A DNA stretch of 59,414 bases from Bacillota bacterium (GTDB lineage Bacteria > Bacillota > Clostridia > DSM-8532). Where the stretch lies: NCBI GenBank assembly GCA_023443745.1, contig JAEZTB010000043.1, forward strand, positions 1-59,414, in the 5' to 3' direction. The stretch's first letter is position 1. Each line of letters starts with the position of its first letter. Below the pieces are notes generated by a model, which was given only the letters and a program-made list of their open reading frames with translations, made no database searches and was not told the origin of the DNA. The position numbers and the translations under genes are program-made. Shown in pieces: positions 9,226 to 17,483 of the stretch.

Positions 9226-9280
9226 GTCTATAAAATATCGACCTAATGTTTAGTCTATGCTTTATAGACCCTAATGTCAA
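9226..9280 (-). promoter_or_regulatory. blaI promoter with two BlaI-type operators
   Basis: On the minus strand TTGACA (9275-9280) and TAGACT (9252-9257) are separated by 17 bp. Two 17-bp inverted repeats of the same design lie here: GTCTAT-N5-ATAGAC at 9253-9269 (perfect, between and over the -10) and GTCTAT-N5-ATCGAC at 9226-9242 (one mismatch, in the 5' leader). Their centres are 27 bp apart. This matches the dual-operator autoregulation known for BlaI-type repressors. Confidence 0.75.
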
Positions 9281-9377
9281 TGACAATCTATGATGAGAAC
9301 CAGTCATTGACTTTGCTGGAGATAAGATATATGCTTATTATATATCTTATTATAATCATTATAATAACGACTAGTAA

Positions 9378-10013
9378 ATGGATTTCCTGCTATAGACCTG
9401 CATATTCATTCCTGTTACAGTGAAGATGGCGAGTATACACCTTCCGCGCTTATGAAAATGTGTATTGATGCAGGCATTTCCATAATGGCGATAGCAGATC
9501 ATAACTGCGTAAAAGGTGCCCAGGAAGCAATTGAAGTCAAAGGGGCAATCGAAAAAGCCAAAGATGCGCGTTTGAGTTGTTACCCTGCTATCGAAATTGA
9601 CTGTACATACCAGAATATCAATTTCCATGTTCTCGGGTACAATATCAATCTCGAAAGTACAGACTTCCAAGCTATAGAACAAAACGTGAGGAAGCAGTGT
9701 GCTTATGCATCCAAAGAAAGGCTCCGATTGATAAACCGGATGGGCTTTGATCTCACCGAAGCGGAGCTTAGTGCGATAACCGCTGAAGGATATTGGAGTG
9801 AGGGTAAATCAGTATTAGCCCATCCGGGTGTTAATCTGCAAGGCAGTTTCAATATGATCGATCTTGGGTCTTAAAGGTATAGAGGTTTATAGCAGTTACC
9901 ACACCCTTGAAACCGCACAATGGTTTTTGGACAAAACGAAACAGTTTAATTTAGTTGTTACACGCAGCAGCGATTTTCATGGCAAAACAAAGCCAATGGT
10001 TAAGCTGGGTTAA
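9378..10013 (+). pseudogene. Broken PHP-domain phosphoesterase (TrpH/YciV-like)
   Basis: Three reading frames together spell a PHP-family phosphoesterase. From 9395 one frame reads DLHIHSCYSEDG (metal-binding HIH) and continues through IADHN and HPGVNL to a stop at 9874. No start codon is in that frame; an ATG at 9378 (MDFLL then stop) is one base out, suggesting a frameshift after five codons. Beyond 9860 another frame carries on as LKGIEVYSSYHT and ends SDFHGKTKPMVKLG with TAA at 10011-10013, the expected C terminus with its SDFHG metal ligands. A few residues also seem missing between HPGVNL and LKGIEV. The 140-residue open part at 9452-9874 is therefore a fragment, not a gene. No ribosome binding site is visible. 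Confidence 0.75.
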
Positions 10014-10056
10014 TGTGGTTTGTAATTTGCAATTAATTTAAAGGCAGGTGTTATTT

Positions 10057-11079
10057 ATGGGCGTCACCATGTTGGACATGAAACAAAGCAATGCTCAAAC
10101 CATTCTTTGGAACTTGTGTTCCTGCAAAACCTCAACAATTAAAGATATGGCTCAAATAACAGGTCTTAGCTTTGCTACGGTTGGAAACATATTAAACAGT
10201 TTTGTAGAAAACGGTGAGGTAATACTGGGCGAAATGCATTCTGCTACAGGTGGGAGGCCGTCACAAGCCTATACTTTTAATGCAGAATATGCTCATGTAC
10301 TTGCGTTGTCAGCACGGGTGCGAAACGGGAAAAATATCATCAGTGCTAGTATCGCGAATCTATACGGAGAGGCAGTATGGCAAACAGAACAGAGCTTCGA
10401 TCATATACAGCTTACAAGTTTTGAAATCATGATAGATTCGTCTCTGCGGGCATATCCGACAATAAGTATAGTCGCATTTTCCCTGCCCGGTGTGGAACGC
10501 GACGGTGTCATTCTGGCCAATGACTATACAGAATTGGAGGGCATTTCTTTTAGAGAGCATTTTCAAAGGAAATATCAATTGCCAGTCGTCATAGAAAACG
10601 ATGTCAATGCAGCAGTATTTGGATATGGCAGAAATCTAGAAGCCGTTTCCGTCATTGTGGGAATTTACTTCCCGAGGTATTTCGGTCCCGGTGCAGGCAT
10701 TGTGATTGACGGCAAAATCCTGAAAGGGTCCGGAGGATTTGCAGGTGAAGTGACTCTATTGCCTTTAGGTATTGACTGGCTTTCAATCAACTATGGAAAA
10801 CCGCAGGAGGTCGGGCTTGCAATATCCAGATTGATAAGCATTTTCTGTGGTATCGTAAACCCAGGTCATATTGTGTTATACGGCGATTTCTTTACCGATG
10901 CTTTAAAGGAAGCTATTGAGCAGGAAATTCCCACACAAGCTATACGGAATATATTTCCTTCTATTATCTATGAAAGCGATTTGGATGCCGATATTATAGC
11001 CGGTTTAATCGCACAGGCGGTATCTGCTTATCAGTCCGGACTGCGCGGTAAATATCAACAAACGGAACGAAAAACTTAG
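10057..11079 (+). CDS. ROK-family transcriptional regulator
   Basis: A 340-residue NagC/XylR-type regulator. An N-terminal helix-turn-helix (about residues 8-70, with SCKTSTIKDMAQITGLSFATV) is fused to a sugar-kinase-like ROK domain: a degenerate phosphate loop around residues 80-110, an IENDVNAAVFGYG motif near 180 and a PGAGIVIDG segment near 215. The canonical ROK zinc motif CxCGxxGC is absent, which fits a sensor rather than an active kinase. I prefer the ATG at 10057 over the GTG at 10048 because the AAAGGCAGG site lies 8 nt before it. The MFS transporter follows after 17 nt, so the two likely form a sugar-responsive unit. Confidence 0.82.
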   Translation: MGVTMLDMKQSNAQTILWNLCSCKTSTIKDMAQITGLSFATVGNILNSFVENGEVILGEMHSATGGRPSQAYTFNAEYAHVLALSARVRNGKNIISASIANLYGEAVWQTEQSFDHIQLTSFEIMIDSSLRAYPTISIVAFSLPGVERDGVILANDYTELEGISFREHFQRKYQLPVVIENDVNAAVFGYGRNLEAVSVIVGIYFPRYFGPGAGIVIDGKILKGSGGFAGEVTLLPLGIDWLSINYGKPQEVGLAISRLISIFCGIVNPGHIVLYGDFFTDALKEAIEQEIPTQAIRNIFPSIIYESDLDADIIAGLIAQAVSAYQSGLRGKYQQTERKT

Positions 11080-11096
11080 TATTCAGGAGACACGAT

Positions 11097-12275
11097 ATGT
11101 TCTTTTTAGCATTGATTTATTTAGCATTTATTAGTTTAGGACTTCCAGATTCCCTGCTCGGTTCCTCATGGCCTATTATGAATGTGGATTTAGGGGTTCC
11201 GGTAGGGAACGCCGGATTCGTTTCTATCATTATATCCAGCGGTACTATAATTGCCAGCTTATTCTCGCATCGGCTGATTCAGCGGTTTGGCACAGGCAAG
11301 ATCACGGTTGTAAGCGTCGCTATGACAGCCATTGCGCTGATGGGTTTCTCCTTATCCTCCTCGTTTCTATGGCTGCTGGCCTGCGCTGTTCCGCTCGGCC
11401 TTGGTGCCGGAGCGGTGGATTCGGGGCTTAATGAATTTGTGGCGGAGCATTATGAGGCAAAGCACATGAACTGGCTGCATTGTTTTTGGGGCATTGGAGC
11501 CATGCTGGGACCTGTCCTGATGTCTGCCTTAGTACAGTGGGGTCATAATTGGAGAAGTGGGTATTCCAGCATATCGATGATCCAGTTTGCTTTGGTTTTA
11601 TTGCTGCTTTTCTCCCTCACCATGTGGAAAAAATACGATAGTCCGTCCGCCGGACACACGGGTGAAGCGCAGGGCGGCAAAGCAAAGCATGAGCTGCTCG
11701 CGCCGCTTCGGGTAAAAGGTGCTCCCTTCGCCATGCTGGCCTTTTTCCTATACATAGCGATTGAAGCCACTATAATATTATGGGGAGCCAGCTATCTAGT
11801 GAAGATGAAAGGTATTCTGCCCGAAAGTGCGGCAGGATGGATTTCTCTGTACTTTTTAGGGATTACGGCCGGACGTATGCTGAGCGGTTTCGTTTCCATG
11901 AAACTCAGTAACGAGACCCTGATTCGTATTGGCACTATTCTCATCATCGTGGGACTCGTTCTAATGCTGATGCCTCTGCCTGCCATATTTACAATAATTG
12001 CGCTGATGATCGTCGGATTGGGACTTGCGCCGATTTTTCCTTCCATGCTGCATCAGACACCCGTTTACTTCGGAAAAAAAAACGCACAGGCTACAATGGG
12101 GTTCCAGATGGCTTTCGCTTACACCGGAACCACGATAATGCCGCCTTTGTTTGGTCAGCTTTTCGCGCACGTTTCCTTCTCACTGATGCCTTATGTGCTT
12201 CTGGTCTGCGCTTTCGGATTGCTTGCCTTCACAGCGCGTCTGGCGGCAATAGCAAAAAAGAACATACTACCTTAG
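11097..12275 (+). CDS. MFS transporter, probably sugar
   Basis: A 392-residue major-facilitator protein with about twelve membrane segments. It begins FFLALIYLAFISLGLPDSLLG, the pattern of FucP-like/DHA1-like bacterial sugar permeases, and has the loop 2-3 RFGTGK motif. The gap in hydrophobicity around residues 180-205 is the central cytoplasmic loop. An AGGAGA site precedes the ATG. Being 17 nt after a ROK regulator, its substrate is probably a sugar or amino sugar sensed by that regulator. Its 3' end overlaps the convergent PhnB-like remnant by 9 bp. The gene appears intact. Confidence 0.82.
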   Translation: MFFLALIYLAFISLGLPDSLLGSSWPIMNVDLGVPVGNAGFVSIIISSGTIIASLFSHRLIQRFGTGKITVVSVAMTAIALMGFSLSSSFLWLLACAVPLGLGAGAVDSGLNEFVAEHYEAKHMNWLHCFWGIGAMLGPVLMSALVQWGHNWRSGYSSISMIQFALVLLLLFSLTMWKKYDSPSAGHTGEAQGGKAKHELLAPLRVKGAPFAMLAFFLYIAIEATIILWGASYLVKMKGILPESAAGWISLYFLGITAGRMLSGFVSMKLSNETLIRIGTILIIVGLVLMLMPLPAIFTIIALMIVGLGLAPIFPSMLHQTPVYFGKKNAQATMGFQMAFAYTGTTIMPPLFGQLFAHVSFSLMPYVLLVCAFGLLAFTARLAAIAKKNILP

Positions 12276-12590
12276 GTGCAAAATTCCTAAGCGCGCTTTC
12301 TCCAAGGCATTTAAATCAAATTTCTTCATTTTCAAGAAAGCCTCAGTAACTCTTCGGACTTCTTCCCTTGACCCTTTAGACATGACCTCATCCATGTTTT
12401 CCGGAACAATCTGCCACGACACTCCAAATTTGTCCTTTAACCATCCGCATTGTTCTGCCTCAGGTATGGCAGAAAGCCTATCCCATAAGTAATCGATCTC
12501 TTTCTGATCTTTACAGTTTACAAGGAGTGAAAATGCCTCATTAAAACCGAAATCCACGTCAAATGCATTGCCAATATATGTTTCTCTAAT
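12267..12590 (-). pseudogene. C-terminal fragment of a PhnB-like VOC-family protein
   Basis: The reading frame carries only the second half of a PhnB/3-dmu-9_3-mt (VOC superfamily) protein: FGFNEAFSLLVNC, a DYLWDRLS helix, CGWLKDKFGVSWQIVP and a C-terminal VTEAFLKMKKFDL. Normal members have about 140-160 residues and a first beta-alpha-beta module (PFLWFxGxAEEA) that is missing here; upstream codons to about 12590 stay open but look unrelated to the family. The nearest initiation codon is a GTG at 12557 with no ribosome binding site. It sits against the broken D-aminoacylase gene, within a decaying stretch. Confidence 0.65.
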
Positions 12591-12621
12591 CTTATGACTT
12601 TTTTCAAAGGATGAACCTATC

Positions 12622-12735
12622 TCAATTGATGCTTCTTATCGCATGGCCAGCATTTTTTAACAATGCTTCATCAACACTGTCGTCCACAAGCACCAGCTTC
12701 CCATTAATAAATACTTTTTCGATTCCAAAGGATTT
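12622..12735 (-). pseudogene. Cut-off 3' end of the D-aminoacylase gene
   Basis: After the TAA at 12736-12738 the frame encodes 37 more residues (KSFGIEKVFINGKLVL then VDDSVDEALLKNAGHAIRSIN) before TGA at 12622-12624. This is the conserved amidohydrolase ending that completes the small beta-sandwich. A single base change from GAA, CAA or AAA to TAA explains the break. Confidence 0.75.
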
Positions 12736-14226
12736 TTACTGATCCGGTACCGCGCATTTCAGCTTTTCTTCGTGGAATACAGTAATATCAGCAAAGTATC
12801 CGTCTTTAACATATCCTCTGTCTTTCAACGAAAATCTGTCCGCAACTCCCCCTGTCATTTTACGGATAGTGCGTGCCATTGTATCACCGGTGCCTAACAA
12901 GGAAGTCCTGAGAAACTTCGGAAAGCAATCATAAATTGCCGGATTCTGTATTCTGTTTTCTTCCACCCATGCATCTGTCATGTAAAGGCAGTGATCGTCT
13001 TTTGAAAGCTCGCTGATAATTTCAGGTGTACTGTAGGGTCCCATGTTTACCCGGCCTTTAAAACCGCTCTTTTCGCAAAGATAAAGATATGTATTCAGAA
13101 CTGATTTGTTCAATTCCCGGGCAATCTGATAGACTGTTTTACCCTCAAACTGCTTACAGTCCTTTGCTATATGGGCAATTTGAATATCATTAAAACCAAA
13201 GCCAAGAAGCTTGCTGGAGGCATTGCATAGGATCCATAACTTCAGTTTATTGACAAGTTTTTTTCGTTGCACCGGCTCCATAGACTGATACCAGACCGGA
13301 AGAATTACAGTAATAACAGATACGCCCATAATTTCATGATAGATATCAAAGCCCGCATCCACACCATCCTCACGAAGCTTATGCATGATGGACAAGAATT
13401 CATCCTTATCCTTAAAAGATTTTCTGCCAACAAATATTGCATGAGAATACTGCAGCTTCAATTTTGTTTCTCGTGCAATCTCAACAAGCTCATCCATAGC
13501 ACGTAAGAGATGGGAACGCCCCAACAATTCCGGATATGCCATTGAAACTGCCGAGCTCGCCCTTGGATGTACGGTAAGGGGCCGGTCGTATTTAAGACAA
13601 AGGGCTGCCACCTTTTTCAATTCCTCCGTGCCCGCATAAAGCCCGGGTTCATACATCAAACCCAGGGATATACCGCAGGCCCCCTGTTTCAACGCTTTTT
13701 CAAGAATAGCCAGCATTTTCTCTTCCTCATTCATCGTAAGCGGACGGTCACTGCTGCCTATTAACCCTGCTCTAGCCGAGCAGTGGCCGATCAAGGATGC
13801 GATATTGCATGGATTTTTATTATCAATAGCGTTAAAAAACTCTTCCATTGAACCGTATTCATCCGTAGTCTCCCGAAAAGAAAACAGACCGCCACCGAGC
13901 TTATCCACATAGGAACTATCAGGCTCAAATCCTGTCGCCGAGAGACCACAATTACCCGTGATGAAAGTTGTAATTCCCTGGCGTACAAATGGCTCAAAAT
14001 AAGGAAGTGGGTCCTTTTTTATGGCAAACCAGTCATTATGAGAATGTGCATCGATGAAGCCGGAAGAAACAGACAAGCCTTCCAGATTAAAAACTCTGTC
14101 CGCCCTATCCTCTGATATTTCTTTTCCTGCACTGACAATACGGTCATTCTCAATGAGTATACTACCTACATATGGCTCAAGGCCTGTGCCATCGTAGATT
14201 CTTCCGTTCTTAAGCAATGTTATCAT
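12736..14226 (-). CDS. N-acyl-D-amino-acid deacylase (D-aminoacylase-like), truncated by an in-frame stop
   Basis: A 496-residue amidohydrolase-superfamily protein. It has the N-terminal beta-sandwich strand (LLKNGRIYDGTG), the metal-binding GFIDAHSHND at 57-65 (His61, His63), TGNCGLSA near 95-101 and the C-terminal GVADRFSLKDRGYVKDGYFADITVF return strand typical of D-aminoacylases, which release D-amino acids from N-acyl forms. Translation stops at a TAA (12736-12738), yet the same frame continues directly with KSFGIEKVFINGKLVLVDD down to a TGA at 12622-12624. The full gene would encode about 534 residues, so 37 residues of the closing beta-sandwich are lost. Several barrel positions also look divergent (KLLGFGFNDIQIA). 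Activity is doubtful. Confidence 0.8.
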   Translation of the reverse strand: MITLLKNGRIYDGTGLEPYVGSILIENDRIVSAGKEISEDRADRVFNLEGLSVSSGFIDAHSHNDWFAIKKDPLPYFEPFVRQGITTFITGNCGLSATGFEPDSSYVDKLGGGLFSFRETTDEYGSMEEFFNAIDNKNPCNIASLIGHCSARAGLIGSSDRPLTMNEEEKMLAILEKALKQGACGISLGLMYEPGLYAGTEELKKVAALCLKYDRPLTVHPRASSAVSMAYPELLGRSHLLRAMDELVEIARETKLKLQYSHAIFVGRKSFKDKDEFLSIMHKLREDGVDAGFDIYHEIMGVSVITVILPVWYQSMEPVQRKKLVNKLKLWILCNASSKLLGFGFNDIQIAHIAKDCKQFEGKTVYQIARELNKSVLNTYLYLCEKSGFKGRVNMGPYSTPEIISELSKDDHCLYMTDAWVEENRIQNPAIYDCFPKFLRTSLLGTGDTMARTIRKMTGGVADRFSLKDRGYVKDGYFADITVFHEEKLKCAVPDQ

Positions 14227-14276
14227 AACTCCAGCCTTCCACCCAAATATCGAATTAAGAGCTATCTTACGCCGGG

Positions 14277-15016
14277 CTATTCTATCCTTCCAACTGGAGA
14301 TATGTATATTGTAAACTCATCTGTGCCATCCACATCTAAAATCTTGTCTATTTCCTTCTGATTATATGCTCCAATTGCGCAGGTTCCACAGTCAATTGAT
14401 TCGCAAGCCAGATAGAGATTCTGACAAAGATGCCCAGCATCTATAGCAATTATCTTGTGAGAGTGAATATCATAACGCCACTCGGCTCTATACGGGATCG
14501 TTGTCCATATAAAAGTTACAGCGCTCTCTCTTACAAACTCTTGATTATTGCATGCCTCTGTTATTTTTTCTGCCAAATTATCATCTTCAGATAAAAACAG
14601 TAACTTATGTTCTAACGGAAGATATCTGTACAACCCTGATTGAACATCCTCAACTCTTTGAACATATAGATATGTTTCAAAGGAATGTCGAGCTCCTCCC
14701 GAGGGCACAGTCCGGCGTAATTTGTTTTCCTTTTTTACTCCTTGTGTCGCCCATAGTAAATAAGATAGTTCCTCCAACGTTAAATAATCTAAGGTGTATT
14801 TTCTTCTGCTTTTTCTTTTATTTATTAACTCTAAAAAAGACACATTTCCAATAGTAAAAGCTTCAGGGTTTATTAAATCAATCTTTTTTGCATCCTCAGA
14901 ATACCCTTTTTGTAAATCCGGCATAGGTATTTTTTTCTTTGATCTGTTTCTGTTTCTTCCCACTTATCCCAGTTACCACCTTTTAAAAATTCCCTATTGT
15001 CTTTAACATTCTCCAT
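14277..15016 (-). pseudogene. SagB/ThcOx-type nitroreductase-fold dehydrogenase with a frameshift in an A7 tract
   Basis: The frame 14277-14963 encodes a SagB-like FMN oxidoreductase: FLELINKRKSRRKYT (FMN phosphate contact), LSYLLWATQG, RTVPSGGARHSFETYL and the C-terminal AIDAGHLCQNLYLACES and CGTCAIGAYNQ segments. Such enzymes oxidise azolines or act as general nitroreductases. The natural start is the ATG at 15016 with a GGGAGG site 9 nt upstream, and reads MENVKDNREFLKGGNWDKW then EETETDQRKK. That frame leaves the main one in a run of seven A residues (14930-14936, T on the plus strand). One more A would join them into ETDQRKKIPMPDL, exactly the family N terminus, giving 246 residues. Deletion, sequencing error or slippage are all possible. 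Confidence 0.75.
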
Positions 15017-15180
15017 TCTTTTCAGCCTCCCATTAATATATTTTTAAGCATTTGTTTATGGTAGTTGACCTGCTTATTCAAAAAAACACTCAATTACATT
15101 ATAAGGAATTTTGTGAAAAACTTAAATCCACTTTAGATAGCAAAACTACTTTTTCATTTAAGGGTCGCTATTTATATGTA

Positions 15181-15245
15181 TTGACGATTCAAGTAATAAA
15201 GAGTAAACTATATGGGTTGTTTTTAATATTGTTAGCCCCCTAACA
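15181..15245 (+). promoter_or_regulatory. Promoter and likely MarR operator of the ABC exporter operon
   Basis: TTGACG (15181-15186), 17 bp, TAAACT (15204-15209) forms a good promoter. Just downstream of the expected start is an inverted repeat TGTTAG-CCCC-CTAACA (15230-15245), between promoter and the marR start, well placed for autorepression. The A/T-rich stretch 15032-15180 holds nothing I trust. Confidence 0.6.
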
Positions 15246-15268
15246 TTTAATCTCAGGAGATGATTATT

Positions 15269-15757
15269 TTGAATCATGAACAACATATAACTTATGCCGT
15301 GAAATCCCTGTCCAATTTGATCTTCCGCAGCATGAACTGTGCGGCATTGGAGCTCGACCCCGACATCACGGGGATGCAGTGCGCCTTTATCGGTTATTTG
15401 ATGCATCATTCTACGCAGGATGTGTTCCAGAAGGATCTTGTACAGAAATTCCTCATTCAGCGGTCTACTGCCACAGGAATATTGCAGCTTATGGAAAAGA
15501 ACGGCTTGATTCGGCGGGAGCCGGTGGGTAAAGACGGGCGGCTGAAAAAAATAACACCGACAGAAAAGGCGGCCGCCTTTCATGTGAAATTCGAACAATC
15601 GTTAGCATTGCTCGAAACTTGGATTTCCACTGGGATTTCACAAAAGGAACAGGACGATTTTCACCAGACTATTCAAAAAATGAAACGAAATCTGCTGTCT
15701 ACCCCCTTTTTAGCGGCAGATGAAAATACTTCGGGAGGTAGCAAAAAACATGATTAA
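15269..15757 (+). CDS. MarR-family transcriptional regulator
   Basis: A winged-helix regulator of about 162 residues. The DNA-binding core reads QDVFQKDLVQKFLIQRSTATGILQLM (helix-turn-helix split here as residues about 53-78), followed by the wing KNGLIRREPVGKDGRLKKI with the conserved Asp-Gly-Arg turn. I favour a TTG start at 15269, 9 nt after AGGAG; the ATG at 15260 is fused to the site itself. Its 3' end overlaps the first ABC gene by 8 nt, so it is the first gene of a three-gene operon and probably represses its own exporter until a drug-like ligand binds. Confidence 0.85.
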   Translation: MNHEQHITYAVKSLSNLIFRSMNCAALELDPDITGMQCAFIGYLMHHSTQDVFQKDLVQKFLIQRSTATGILQLMEKNGLIRREPVGKDGRLKKITPTEKAAAFHVKFEQSLALLETWISTGISQKEQDDFHQTIQKMKRNLLSTPFLAADENTSGGSKKHD

Positions 15758-17483
15758 ACGTCTTTCCAAATCCATTCGTGACGCGCTTCCCTACACCATC
15801 GTAACGCCCCTTATGATCGTTGTAGAGGTTGTACTGGAAGTGCTCATCCCGATGGTGCTTGCGGATATTATCGACAACGGCGTAACTGCGGGGAGCATGA
15901 GCTATATCTTGCGTCGTGGCGTCCTGATGCTGGTACTGGCCATGCTGGCGTTACTCTTCGGCTCAATAAGCGGTCGGACGGCAGCGCTGGGATCTGCCCG
16001 TTTTGCGCGCAACCTGCGCCATGATTTGTTTTACTCTATCCAGGACTACTCGTTTTCTAATATAGACAAGTTTTCCACCTCCAGTCTGGTAACGCGTCTG
16101 ACAACTGACGTGAACAATGTGCAGATGTCCTTCCAAATGCTGACACGTATCGCCGTACGTAGCCCTCTGATTATGATCGCCTCGCTAATCATGGCTTTCC
16201 GTGTAAACAGCATCGTTGCCATGATCTTTGTCTACGCGCTTCCACTGCTTGCGGTCGGTCTGTTCGTACTGTTTCGTTTGGCACACCCGCATTTCAGGAA
16301 GGTGTTCAGCGAATACGATAACCTGAATAATGTGGTGCAGGAGAACCTGCAGGGCATGCGCGTGGTGAAATCCTTTGTCCGTGAGGACCATGAAGTCGGC
16401 AAGTTCGCAAAAGTATCTAAAAAAATATACGATGGTTTTACTAAGGCAGAGGGTGTTGCCGCATACAACGGCCCGCTTCTTCAATTCGTTGTCTATACCT
16501 GCATGCTTCTCATGTCCTGGATCGGCGCCCACCTGATTGTTGGGGGCTCCATGACTACCGGCGACTTAATGAGCTTTCTAACCTATGCGATGATGATGCT
16601 CATGAGCCTTAATTTGCTTGCCATGGTCATGGTTATGATTACCATATCCGGTTCTTCGGCAGAGCGTATTGTGGAGGTGCTGGAAGAGAAGAGCACCCTC
16701 GTCAACTGCGAAAACCCTGTCTTTGATATCCCGGACGGTTCCGTAGACTTCAACCACGTCAACTTCAGCTACGCAGGCAGGATGGATAAGCTTTGCCTGA
16801 AGGATATAGATCTCCATATCCGTTCAGGTCAGACTGTAGGTATATTGGGCGGAATCGGCAGCTCGAAATCCTCCTTTGTGCAGCTAATCCCCCGCCTTTA
16901 TGACGTGACCGGGGGCAGCGTGATGGTAGGTGGTCGAGATGTCCGCGAATACGACCTGGGCACACTGCGTGACAACGTAGCAATGGTACTGCAAAAAAAC
17001 GTACTCTTTTCCGGTACAATCCGCGAAAACCTCTGTTGGGGCAACAAAGATGCCTCGGATGAGCAGATTCGGGAGGTCTGCCGACTGGCTTGTGCAGATG
17101 AATTCATTGAGCGCATGCCGCAGAAATATGATACCCATATCGATCAGGGCGGCACCAATGTTTCAGGCGGCCAGAAACAGCGGCTTTGCATTGCGCGCGC
17201 GCTTTTGAAGAAGCCAAAGATCCTCATTCTGGACGACTCCACCAGTGCGGTGGACACTAAAACTGACGCAGCCATCCGCAGTGCTTTCCGCGAATTCATT
17301 CCGGAAACGACTAAGTTTATCATTGCGCAGAGGATATCTTCCGTGCAGGATGCGGATGTAATAATCGTGCTGGACAACGGACAGATCAATGGGGTAGGCA
17401 CCCACGAGGAGCTCCTTGTTTCCAACGCTATTTACCGCGATGTATATGAATCCCAGACCAAGGAGGCAAAGAGCAATGTCTAA
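15750..17483 (+). CDS. Heterodimeric ABC exporter subunit with degenerate ATP site
   Basis: A 577-residue type-IV ABC exporter half: six membrane helices (about residues 15-300) and a nucleotide-binding domain. The Walker A reads GGIGSSKSS, with Ser for the usual Gly before Lys, the signature is VSGGQKQR, and Walker B is ILILDDSTSAVD with Asp in place of the catalytic Glu. The H-loop is replaced (IIAQRISS, Gln for His). This is the non-catalytic partner pattern of heterodimers such as BmrCD or TM287/288. The ATG at 15750 follows GGGAGGT by 10 nt; it overlaps marR by 8 nt and the second subunit by 8 nt. Likely exports drugs, peptides or lipids; substrate unknown. Confidence 0.88.
   Translation: MIKRLSKSIRDALPYTIVTPLMIVVEVVLEVLIPMVLADIIDNGVTAGSMSYILRRGVLMLVLAMLALLFGSISGRTAALGSARFARNLRHDLFYSIQDYSFSNIDKFSTSSLVTRLTTDVNNVQMSFQMLTRIAVRSPLIMIASLIMAFRVNSIVAMIFVYALPLLAVGLFVLFRLAHPHFRKVFSEYDNLNNVVQENLQGMRVVKSFVREDHEVGKFAKVSKKIYDGFTKAEGVAAYNGPLLQFVVYTCMLLMSWIGAHLIVGGSMTTGDLMSFLTYAMMMLMSLNLLAMVMVMITISGSSAERIVEVLEEKSTLVNCENPVFDIPDGSVDFNHVNFSYAGRMDKLCLKDIDLHIRSGQTVGILGGIGSSKSSFVQLIPRLYDVTGGSVMVGGRDVREYDLGTLRDNVAMVLQKNVLFSGTIRENLCWGNKDASDEQIREVCRLACADEFIERMPQKYDTHIDQGGTNVSGGQKQRLCIARALLKKPKILILDDSTSAVDTKTDAAIRSAFREFIPETTKFIIAQRISSVQDADVIIVLDNGQINGVGTHEELLVSNAIYRDVYESQTKEAKSNV

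Noticed and set aside
15052..15243. 63-codon open frame upstream of marR
   Set aside because: Overlaps the marR promoter and operator, no ribosome binding site, composition like A/T-rich leader DNA.
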